Shown here: in pieces, positions 1 through 5,193 of the stretch
Layout of the letters: each line of letters begins with the position of its first letter
Position numbering within the stretch: position 1 is the first letter of the stretch
Assembly: GCA_937944075.1 (NCBI GenBank)
Contig: CALDZZ010000139.1
Span: 1 to 6,314, forward strand
DNA length: 6,314 nucleotides
Direction: 5' to 3'
DNA from: an uncultured Rhizobiaceae group bacterium
GTDB lineage: Bacteria > Pseudomonadota > Alphaproteobacteria > Rhizobiales > Rhizobiaceae
Translations under genes and position numbers: made by a program
The notes under the pieces: generated by a model
Database searches by the model: none
What the model saw: only the letters and a program-made list of their open reading frames with translations
What the model was told of the DNA's origin: nothing

Positions 1-22
1 GGCATGGCCGCAGTCACTGAAC

Positions 23-109
23 TTAGTGGAATGAAGCCTCAGTGAAGGCTGCTCCAATGTGGACTTCTTTCCCCCGGATCTTCCCAGAAACCATAAAATC
101 ACTCGACAT
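23..109 (-). CDS. Small hypothetical protein, 28 aa, downstream of acs
   Basis: A short ORF runs from ATG (109-107) to TAA (25-23). I do not recognise the 28-residue product; it starts MSSDFMVSGKIRGKEVHIGA and has no membrane segment, signal peptide or cysteine. The only strong evidence that it is translated is the very long Shine-Dalgarno sequence just upstream (complement of 112-125), ending two bases before the ATG with the AGGAGG core at normal spacing. It lies 70 bases beyond the acs stop on the same strand. I see no clear terminator hairpin between them, so read-through from acs is possible. It could be a genuine small protein, a leader peptide for a gene to the left of the window, or the remnant of a longer frameshifted gene. 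One other minus-strand frame stays open to the window edge but shows nothing recognisable. Confidence 0.42.
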   Translation of the reverse strand: MSSDFMVSGKIRGKEVHIGAAFTEASFH

Positions 110-111
110 CA

Positions 112-125
112 GATCACCTCCTTTC
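112..125 (-). promoter_or_regulatory. Extended Shine-Dalgarno sequence for the 28-aa ORF
   Basis: On the minus strand these bases read GAAAGGAGGTGATC, the complement of the usual bacterial 16S rRNA 3' end (GATCACCTCCTTTC) over 14 bases. The AGGAGG core ends 7 bases before the ATG at 109. Most ribosome binding sites match only 4-6 bases, so this one is unusually strong and is the main argument for the small ORF. Confidence 0.6.
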
Positions 126-179
126 GATTCGTTAAACACACTTTGATGTTGCCACAGAATTGGAAATGGTCAAGATGTT

Positions 180-2138
180 TTAGGATTTATTCTGCCTGTT
201 CTCAATCAGATCATCGACAACCGCCGGTTCGGCAAGTGTTGAGGTGTCTCCAAGATTTGAAAAGTCATCCTCGGCTATCTTGCGCAAAATTCTGCGCATG
301 ATTTTGCCGGAACGGGTTTTTGGCAAGCCTGGAGCCCACTGGATTGCATCTGGAGATGCGATAGGGCCGATTTCAGAGCGCACATGATTGCGAAGTTCTT
401 TTTTCAGATCATCCGTTGCCTCAACGCCTGCCATAAGCGTGACATAGCAGTAAATGCCTTGGCCTTTTATGTCATGCGGGAAGCCGACAACAGCAGATTC
501 CGAAACCGCATCATGCGCACCAAGTGCCGCCTCGACTTCTGCAGTCCCCATGCGGTGACCGGAAACGTTGATCACATCATCCACACGACCTGTGATCCAG
601 TAGTAACCGTCTTCGTCACGTTTACAGCCGTCACCAGTGAAGTATTTACCCTTGTAGGTGGAGAAATATGTTTGAACAAAGCGCTCATGGTCGCCGTAGA
701 CGGTGCGCATTTGGCCAGGCCAGGAATCCGTGATGCAAAGGTTGCCGTCAGCGGCTCCCTCTAGCGGGTTACCGTCATTATCAACCAGTTGCGGTTGAAC
801 ACCAAAGAAAGGCGTCGTGGCAGAACCTGGCTTCAGGTCTGTAGCGCCGGGTAGTGGCGTTATCATGTGACCACCAGTTTCTGTTTGCCACCAGGTATCC
901 ACAATCGGGCAACGGCCTTCACCCACGACATTATGATACCATTCCCAAGCTTCCGGATTAATCGGTTCGCCCACGGTTCCAAGAATGCGTAGTGAGGCAC
1001 GTGAGGTTGACAGCACCGGGTCATCCCCTGCCTGCATCAAGGCACGAATGGCAGTTGGGGCAGTGTAGAACTGGTTTACTTTATGCTTGTCGCAAACTTC
1101 CCAGAAACGGGCAGTGGTCGGATAATTCGGAACGCCTTCAAACATGATGGTCGTCGCGCCATTGGCAAGTGGTCCGTAAACAATATACGAGTGACCGGTT
1201 ACCCAGCCCACATCTGCCGTACACCAGTAAATATCACCTTCCTGATAATCAAAAGTATATTGATGCGTCATGGAAGCCCAAACCAGATAGCCACCTGTTG
1301 TGTGCAATACGCCTTTTGGCTGCCCGGTCGAACCTGACGTATAAAGAATAAAGAGCGGGTCTTCTGCGTTCATTTCTTCCGGTGGGCAATCTGCAGAGGC
1401 TTCGCCGGTTACATCATGATACCAGACATCGCGACCGTCAAGCCAGTTGATGTCACCGCCTGTGCGTTTGACAACGATAATATTTTTGACCTTTTGGCCG
1501 TCTTTCGCTGCAATTTCACAAGCTGCATCTGCATTTGCCTTCAAAGGAACCTTCTTGCCGCCGCGAAGCCCTTCATCTGCGGTGATGATATATTCCGACT
1601 GGCAATTGACCAAACGGCCTGCAAGTGCGTCGGGTGAAAAACCGCCAAAGACAATCGAGTGTACGGCACCAATGCGGGTACAGGCCAGCATGGCATAGGC
1701 TGCTTCCGGTACCATCGGCATGTAAAGTGTGACGCGGTCGCCTTTCTTTACGCCTTGAGCTTTCATGGCATTGGCAAGTTTACAAACATGCTCATGCAAT
1801 TGCTTGTAGGTGATGTGAAGATCTTCGGTTGGTTCATCACCTTCCCAGATGATGGCTGTCTGGTCGCCTCTTTCAGCCAAATGGCGATCTATACAATTGG
1901 CGCTAACATTCAGTGTGCCGTCTTCATACCATTTGATTGAGACATCAGGATATTCAAAGGTGGTGTTTTTTACTTTTGTGTAGGGTTTGATCCACTCAAG
2001 GCGTTTGCCTTCTTTTCCCCAAAACGCTTCAGGATCCGAGACGGAGGCTTCATACATTTCCTTGTATTTGGCTGCATCTGCATGTGTATTTTTTGTAGCA
2101 TCCTTTAATACCGGATATGTTTTGCTTGTCTCTGTCAT
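180..2138 (-). CDS. acs: Acetyl-CoA synthetase (acetate-CoA ligase, AMP-forming)
   Basis: Cytoplasmic enzyme that activates acetate with ATP to acetyl-AMP and then forms acetyl-CoA, the high-affinity route for acetate assimilation. The protein has 652 residues, the same length as the E. coli enzyme as I recall it, and is complete. Visible motifs: an N-terminal acetyl-CoA synthetase cap around 27-85; the adenylate-forming P-loop YTSGSTGQPKG at 266-276; the DTWWQTETGG block at 414-423, whose tryptophan pair shapes the small acetate pocket; TGDG at 501-504; the hinge segment GRVDDVINVSGHR at 517-529; and the catalytic lysine K612 in PKTRSGK (606-612). The last motif matches the PxxxxGK pattern recognised by protein acetyltransferases, so activity is probably switched off by lysine acylation as in Salmonella (K609 there). 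The start is supported by GGAGGA (complement of 2145-2150) six bases upstream. It is transcribed divergently from the lipoprotein gene. Confidence 0.98.
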   Translation of the reverse strand: MTETSKTYPVLKDATKNTHADAAKYKEMYEASVSDPEAFWGKEGKRLEWIKPYTKVKNTTFEYPDVSIKWYEDGTLNVSANCIDRHLAERGDQTAIIWEGDEPTEDLHITYKQLHEHVCKLANAMKAQGVKKGDRVTLYMPMVPEAAYAMLACTRIGAVHSIVFGGFSPDALAGRLVNCQSEYIITADEGLRGGKKVPLKANADAACEIAAKDGQKVKNIIVVKRTGGDINWLDGRDVWYHDVTGEASADCPPEEMNAEDPLFILYTSGSTGQPKGVLHTTGGYLVWASMTHQYTFDYQEGDIYWCTADVGWVTGHSYIVYGPLANGATTIMFEGVPNYPTTARFWEVCDKHKVNQFYTAPTAIRALMQAGDDPVLSTSRASLRILGTVGEPINPEAWEWYHNVVGEGRCPIVDTWWQTETGGHMITPLPGATDLKPGSATTPFFGVQPQLVDNDGNPLEGAADGNLCITDSWPGQMRTVYGDHERFVQTYFSTYKGKYFTGDGCKRDEDGYYWITGRVDDVINVSGHRMGTAEVEAALGAHDAVSESAVVGFPHDIKGQGIYCYVTLMAGVEATDDLKKELRNHVRSEIGPIASPDAIQWAPGLPKTRSGKIMRRILRKIAEDDFSNLGDTSTLAEPAVVDDLIENRQNKS

Positions 2139-2144
2139 GATATC

Positions 2145-2150
2145 TCCTCC
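2145..2150 (-). promoter_or_regulatory. Ribosome binding site of acs
   Basis: The minus strand reads GGAGGA here, six bases before the acs ATG (2138-2136). This fixes the start that gives the family-length 652-residue protein. Confidence 0.8.
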
Positions 2151-2195
2151 ACCCTTGTGAATATCAAAGGGAATTTCTTACTCCAAGTTTCCGCC

Positions 2196-2225
2196 TTTAT
2201 AATCTCATCACGGATGAAAGGTCTA
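2196..2225 (-). promoter_or_regulatory. Possible sigma-70-type promoter of acs
   Basis: On the minus strand TAGACC (complement of 2220-2225, four of six matches to TTGACA) is followed after 18 bases by TATAAA (complement of 2196-2201, five of six matches to TATAAT). The -10 ends 57 bases before the acs ATG. The -35 overlaps one copy of the GGTCTAT direct repeat, so a regulator bound there could affect polymerase. This is a consensus match by eye only. Confidence 0.33.
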
Positions 2226-2294
2226 TTCAACCATTGGTCTATGTTAATATTTGGCGGACTTTTGAATCTTAACGGAGATGGTTAATTCCGGATA

Positions 2295-2308
2295 GTTAAA
2301 ATTTTAAC
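2295..2308. repeat. Perfect 14-bp AT-rich palindrome
   Basis: GTTAAAATTTTAAC reads identically on both strands. It lies 54 bases upstream of the lipoprotein gene start. Its symmetry suits a dimeric regulator, but such AT-rich palindromes also occur by chance. There is no following T-run or GC stem to make it a terminator. Confidence 0.5.
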
Positions 2309-2362
2309 GAATATCATGCATGCTTAAACACAGTTCCATTTGTATTGTGTAGGAATTCCCTG

Positions 2363-2770
2363 ATGGCAAACAGAAGCCGTTTAAAAATTGCAGCGATCGC
2401 GCTGCCTCTTATGCTGTCTGCTTGTGCGAGTGCTGACTTTGCATCTTTTTTCAGACCTGCCAAAATTACCTGGAATGACACCAGCTGGTGTACGCCATTG
2501 CAGTTGAAGATTGCGCTTACCAAGGTTGCCAAAAAGTTTGGTCCGGTTCGGGTACATTCCACCCACCGCTGGCCTTTGGAGAACAAGCGCAAGGGTGGCA
2601 AGCCCAAGTCCTATCACCTGACCTGCCGCGCAGTGGATTTTTCAGTCAAGGGCGGGTCACCGAAAGAAATAAAAAACTATCTCAAGTCCATGTGGGAAGT
2701 GGGAGGCTACAGCTATTACCCGCATCAGAATTTCTTTCACATTGATACAGGCCCAAGGCGAACCTGGTAA
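2363..2770 (+). CDS. M15-type zinc D-Ala-D-Ala peptidase lipoprotein
   Basis: Predicted periplasmic, membrane-anchored metallopeptidase of the M15 (DUF882/Peptidase_M15_3-like) group, which cleaves D-Ala or peptide bonds in peptidoglycan. The 135-residue protein starts with a basic n-region and a hydrophobic stretch (7-20) ending in lipobox L18-S19-A20-C21, so C21 should be lipidated. Zinc ligands are H85 and D92 (H-x6-D) and H126 in FFHIDTG. R69 and H121 sit 16 residues before H85 and 5 before H126, the spacing I recall for the catalytic residues of the Streptomyces albus zinc DD-peptidase. The common Gly in SxHxxGxAxD is Cys here (C88), and C43 is the only other mature cysteine besides C21. 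I chose ATG 2363 because AGGAA (2351-2355) precedes it by seven bases. A TTG at 2345 would add six residues without a better site. The gene stands alone and converges on the 2795-3484 gene. Confidence 0.82.
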   Translation: MANRSRLKIAAIALPLMLSACASADFASFFRPAKITWNDTSWCTPLQLKIALTKVAKKFGPVRVHSTHRWPLENKRKGGKPKSYHLTCRAVDFSVKGGSPKEIKNYLKSMWEVGGYSYYPHQNFFHIDTGPRRTW

Positions 2771-2794
2771 GTATCACCTGCCAAACAGCATGGT

Positions 2795-3484
2795 TCACAG
2801 TACAGTCAAGATTTCCTTGAGTGGCTTTTTGATTTTTGCGACAGCTGGAACAGTTGCATGTTCGGCTGCGTGTCCAATAGCCAAAATCATAACCGGCTTT
2901 TCAGACTTTGGTCGCTTCAAGAGCTGATTCAGAAACTTCATCGGGTTGGGTGTATGCGTCAGTGTTGAAAGGCCTGCATGATGAAGCGCTGCAATCAGAA
3001 AGCCTGTTGCAATGCCAACACTTTCATTGACGTAATAGTTCTTGTAGGTCGTGCCATCGTCAAATTCGCCGTAACGCTGAGCGAAGATGACAATCAGCCA
3101 GGGTGCGATTTCCAGATGTGGTTTTTCAGGGCCTGTGCCGATGGGTTCCAGCGCCTTGATCCATTCATCACCGCCACCGCCTGCATAAAAGGCTTCCTCT
3201 TCTTTTTCTGCAGCCTTGCGAATTTCCGCTTTTACATCTGGGTTACGAATCGCCACAAAATGCCAGGGCTGATGGTTCGCACCACTGGGTGCAGAGCCTG
3301 CTGTGCGTATACAGTTCTCAATAATTTCCTGCGGTACTTCTGTTGGTGCAAAATCGCGGATTGAATGACGTGAGCGCATGGTTTCGAAAAACGCGCGAGC
3401 TGCCTGCCGCATTTGTTCATCATTCAGTTTTGCGCGATCGGGCAGGGGCAGTGCTTCAAAGGTCAGCTTTTCTCTGGCAAACAT
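2795..3484 (-). CDS. Nitroreductase-family flavoprotein, iodotyrosine deiodinase-like
   Basis: FMN-dependent, cytoplasmic (no signal peptide), 229 residues from ATG 3484. It resembles animal iodotyrosine deiodinase (IYD), which reductively removes iodide from halotyrosines, more than classical nitroreductases. Evidence: FMN phosphate-binding segment R39-H40-S41-I42-R43; SAPSGANHQPWHF around 64-76; substrate-lid residues E96, Y100 and K121 with the same spacing (4 and 21) as E157, Y161 and K182 in the mammalian enzyme as I remember it; T178 before P179, matching Thr239 near flavin N5; and the shared C-terminal stretch EKPVMI through ATVP to KKPL. It has no N-terminal membrane anchor. The start overlaps the upstream stop by one base (TGATG), so it is probably translationally coupled. 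A GTG at 3499 would add five residues. The natural substrate is unknown; halogenated tyrosines or other haloaromatics are inference. Confidence 0.85.
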   Translation of the reverse strand: MFAREKLTFEALPLPDRAKLNDEQMRQAARAFFETMRSRHSIRDFAPTEVPQEIIENCIRTAGSAPSGANHQPWHFVAIRNPDVKAEIRKAAEKEEEAFYAGGGGDEWIKALEPIGTGPEKPHLEIAPWLIVIFAQRYGEFDDGTTYKNYYVNESVGIATGFLIAALHHAGLSTLTHTPNPMKFLNQLLKRPKSEKPVMILAIGHAAEHATVPAVAKIKKPLKEILTVL

Positions 3485-3882
3485 CAGACCCCCATCCACC
3501 CAATGATAGCGCCATGCAGGGCAAAGACAACAAACCAGTAACCGGCATCAATAAATGTTAAATCCCAGCCTGATCCCTGAAACCTGTGGTTGGTCATCAT
3601 CGGCGCGATTGTGAACCCTGCCCAGCAAAAGAGCGCTGACAGAACGCCGCCAAAGATTGTATAGGTTCCAATGTGTCCAATCAGACCTGCCAGAATATAG
3701 GCAATCAGAAATTGTGAGATAAGGGCGACGATGTATATCTTCGGGTTTTGTTTTGGTTCTTCAGACATGCCAACGGCCTTCATCCAGGGTTTGGCAAGCG
3801 CTCCATACCAGGCGGCCCCTGCCATCATACCTGCAAGGGCTGCCAGAATTACAGCCAGATAGTTCATGCCGTGAAAAATCAT
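3484..3882 (-). CDS. DUF1761 family integral membrane protein
   Basis: Predicted inner-membrane protein of 132 residues with about four helices: 7-29, 50-72, 74-94 and 108-131. The features typical of DUF1761 as I know it are W25-Y26-G27 at the end of the first helix followed by K31-P32-W33-M34, a polar loop with TNHRF at 97-101, and a final helix starting near D107. No catalytic residues are apparent and the family has no established function that I know of. The ATG at 3882 overlaps the nth stop as ATGA, with AGGAG (complement of 3891-3895) eight bases upstream inside the end of nth. Its own stop overlaps the start of the deiodinase-like gene by one base. It is therefore the middle gene of a compact operon. 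A second ATG five codons downstream is possible but lacks such a site. Confidence 0.8.
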   Translation of the reverse strand: MIFHGMNYLAVILAALAGMMAGAAWYGALAKPWMKAVGMSEEPKQNPKIYIVALISQFLIAYILAGLIGHIGTYTIFGGVLSALFCWAGFTIAPMMTNHRFQGSGWDLTFIDAGYWFVVFALHGAIIGWMGV

Positions 3883-4613
3883 GTTGGTATCTCCTGATCC
3901 AGAATTGGAATAATAGGTGCCGGCACATCGCAGGTCTTTTCTTTGGACTTGCAGAGGTCAGCAATAATACAGGCCTCGCATTTGGGTTTGCGTGCAACGC
4001 AAGTGTAGCGCCCGTGCAGAATTAGCCAGTGATGCGCATGGTAGAGATATTCTTCAGGAATAACCTTCATGAGAATTGCCTCGACCTCATCAGGTGTTTT
4101 GGCAGGCGCCATTCCCATTCTTGTGCCGATGCGCAGGACATGGGTATCAACGGCCATGGTCGGAATTCCAAACGCCATCGAGAGAACCACATTGGCTGTT
4201 TTCCTTCCTACTCCAGGAAGCCTGACCAATTCTTCTCTTGTTTGCGGCACTATGCTGTCGAACTCATCCACCAGCATTTGTGAAAGCGCAATTACATTCT
4301 TTGCCTTGTTGCGCCAAAGCCCAATTGTCTTGATGTATTCGCCTACCTTTGCCTCTCCCAAAGCCAACATTTTTTCAGGCGTATCTGCCACCTTGAACAG
4401 CTCCTTGGTAGCACGGTTGACGCCGATATCTGTTGCCTGCGCGGAGAGTGCAACGGCAACCACCAGTGTATAGGGGTTTACATGCATAAGCTCCCCCTTT
4501 GGCTCGGGGCGTAATTTTTCAAAGCGTGAGAAGATTTCACTCAACTCCTCATGAGTATATTTGCTGCGAGGCAGGCGCTTCTTTTTCGGCTTTGGTTTTG
4601 TTGTTTTCGCCAT
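3879..4613 (-). CDS. nth: Endonuclease III (DNA glycosylase/AP lyase)
   Basis: Base-excision repair enzyme that removes oxidised pyrimidines and cuts the resulting abasic site by beta-elimination. The protein has 244 residues, against about 211 in E. coli. Visible features: LSAQATD at 56-62; helix-hairpin-helix LPGVGRKTAN at 132-141 with the catalytic lysine K138; catalytic aspartate D156 in VDTH (155-158); HHWLILHGRYTC at 194-205; and the [4Fe-4S] ligands C205-x6-C212-x2-C215-x5-C221. The extra length is a lysine/proline-rich N-terminal tail (about 2-18) and a short C-terminal tail. No good Shine-Dalgarno precedes ATG 4613 (AGGA is 12 bases away), but the next in-frame ATG falls inside the conserved core, so this start is kept. 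It is the first gene of the operon with DUF1761 and the deiodinase-like gene, and divergent from DUF2244 across 50 bases. Confidence 0.97.
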   Translation of the reverse strand: MAKTTKPKPKKKRLPRSKYTHEELSEIFSRFEKLRPEPKGELMHVNPYTLVVAVALSAQATDIGVNRATKELFKVADTPEKMLALGEAKVGEYIKTIGLWRNKAKNVIALSQMLVDEFDSIVPQTREELVRLPGVGRKTANVVLSMAFGIPTMAVDTHVLRIGTRMGMAPAKTPDEVEAILMKVIPEEYLYHAHHWLILHGRYTCVARKPKCEACIIADLCKSKEKTCDVPAPIIPILDQEIPT

Positions 4614-4649
4614 GCGACTTTTTGGTCCTGTAATCGTCTGTTTTTTGGG

Positions 4650-4665
4650 ATAAGGTACGCCTTAT
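4650..4665 (+). promoter_or_regulatory. Hairpin covering the DUF2244 ribosome binding site and start
   Basis: ATAAGG (4650-4655) and CCTTAT (4660-4665) are perfect reverse complements around a four-base loop TACG. The left arm contains the only Shine-Dalgarno-like bases (AAGG, 4652-4655) and the right arm contains the first two bases of the ATG at 4664. If it folds in RNA it would hide the initiation site. As DNA it could also be a small operator between nth and DUF2244. The stem is only six base pairs with G-C closing the loop. Confidence 0.45.
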
Positions 4666-5137
4666 GGAAGCAGAAAACAAACCAGAATTTGTGGCAGAAC
4701 TGACCCCGCACCGTTCGCTTGGGCGCAACGGGTTTCTGCTTTTAATCGGATTTATTGCGATTACCTGTTTTACCTCCGGCATCATGTTCTGGGTGATGGG
4801 TGCCTGGCCGGTTTTCATTGCCATGGCACTGGATGTCCTTATCATCTGGTTTGCCTTTCACTTGAACTATAGATCAGCACGGGCAAGAGAAGTTATTTCG
4901 GTTGCGCGTGATGAACTGAAGATACAGCAATATGATCCGCGCGGGCGATTGACGGAACATAACTTCAATCCGTTCTGGACGCGGTTTGAAGTAGAGCGAC
5001 ATGATGAAATCGGCATTACGTCCATGCGGCTGACAAGCAAGGATTTCACCCTGCCGATTGGGGCCTTTCTCAATCCTGATGACAAGGAAAGCTTTGCCGA
5101 TGCTTTCAAGGGCGCACTTGGACGGGTAAAGGCCTGA
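4664..5137 (+). CDS. DUF2244 domain-containing membrane protein
   Basis: Predicted inner-membrane protein of 157 residues. Its layout is the one I associate with DUF2244: a short N-terminal stretch with LTPHRSL at 13-19, two closely spaced hydrophobic helices (24-45 and 49-66), then a basic segment (Y69-R70-S71-A72-R73-A74-R75) expected in the cytoplasm. A soluble C-terminal domain follows, with NPFWTRFEVE at 102-111 and a segment around 120-150 ending in a helix. The family has no established function that I know of, and no catalytic motif is evident. It is often found beside nth in alphaproteobacteria, as here, where the two genes are divergent with only 50 bases between them. Its Shine-Dalgarno is weak (AAGG, 4652-4655) and lies in a possible hairpin. 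The Ada-like gene follows 56 bases downstream on the same strand. Confidence 0.85.
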   Translation: MEAENKPEFVAELTPHRSLGRNGFLLLIGFIAITCFTSGIMFWVMGAWPVFIAMALDVLIIWFAFHLNYRSARAREVISVARDELKIQQYDPRGRLTEHNFNPFWTRFEVERHDEIGITSMRLTSKDFTLPIGAFLNPDDKESFADAFKGALGRVKA

Positions 5138-5159
5138 GGTCTGGCTGCAAGTTTCGGGT

Positions 5160-5177
5160 GGCGGAAATTATTTCGCC
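5160..5177 (+). promoter_or_regulatory. Inverted repeat between the DUF2244 and Ada-like genes
   Basis: GGCGGAA (5160-5166) pairs with TTTCGCC (5171-5177) around loop ATTA, giving seven pairs including one G-U. It starts 22 bases after the DUF2244 stop and ends 16 bases before the Ada-like ATG. No T-run follows, so it is a poor intrinsic terminator. It could be an operator for the Ada-like protein or another regulator, or a weak attenuator. Confidence 0.4.
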
Positions 5178-5193
5178 GTTCTAGTCTGCGTTT

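Larger units (their letters stand above)
2139..2362. promoter_or_regulatory. Divergent control region between acs and the lipoprotein gene
   Basis: These 224 bases separate two divergent genes and must hold both promoters. They are visibly AT-rich compared with the flanking genes. They contain a 7-bp direct repeat GGTCTAT (2220-2226 and 2236-2242), a 6-bp inverted pair TCCGCC/GGCGGA (2190-2195 and 2253-2258), a cluster of TTAA tetramers between 2244 and 2327, a perfect 14-bp palindrome at 2295-2308 and an 8-bp palindrome CATGCATG at 2315-2322. The TTAA spacings do not fit the CtrA pattern TTAA-N7-TTAA. I could not find a convincing plus-strand -35/-10 pair for the lipoprotein gene. Confidence 0.6.

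Noticed and set aside
111..125. Possible 3' end fragment of a 16S rRNA gene on the plus strand
   Set aside because: Only the last 14 bases match; the preceding bases do not resemble the conserved 16S end, so an extended Shine-Dalgarno sequence on the minus strand explains it better.
110..179. Intrinsic terminator after acs
   Set aside because: I could not find a GC-rich stem followed by a T-run on the minus strand in these 70 bases.
384..764. Plus-strand ORF of 126 codons
   Set aside because: It lies wholly antisense to acs, whose frame is a clear family match; the translation shows no recognisable domain.
2244..2327. CtrA binding site from clustered TTAA
   Set aside because: No two TTAA copies have the required seven-base gap.
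2314..2607. Minus-strand ORF of 97 codons
   Set aside because: Antisense to the lipoprotein gene, whose lipobox and zinc ligands identify the real frame.
2771..2794. Bidirectional terminator between the convergent lipoprotein and deiodinase-like genes
   Set aside because: The 24 bases contain no stable stem and no T-run.
2978..3364. Plus-strand ORF of 128 codons
   Set aside because: Antisense to the deiodinase-like gene; Cys-rich without ordered motifs.
4069..4473. Plus-strand ORF of 134 codons
   Set aside because: Antisense to the conserved core of nth and low in complexity (Ser/Thr/Ala-rich), typical of a mirror frame.
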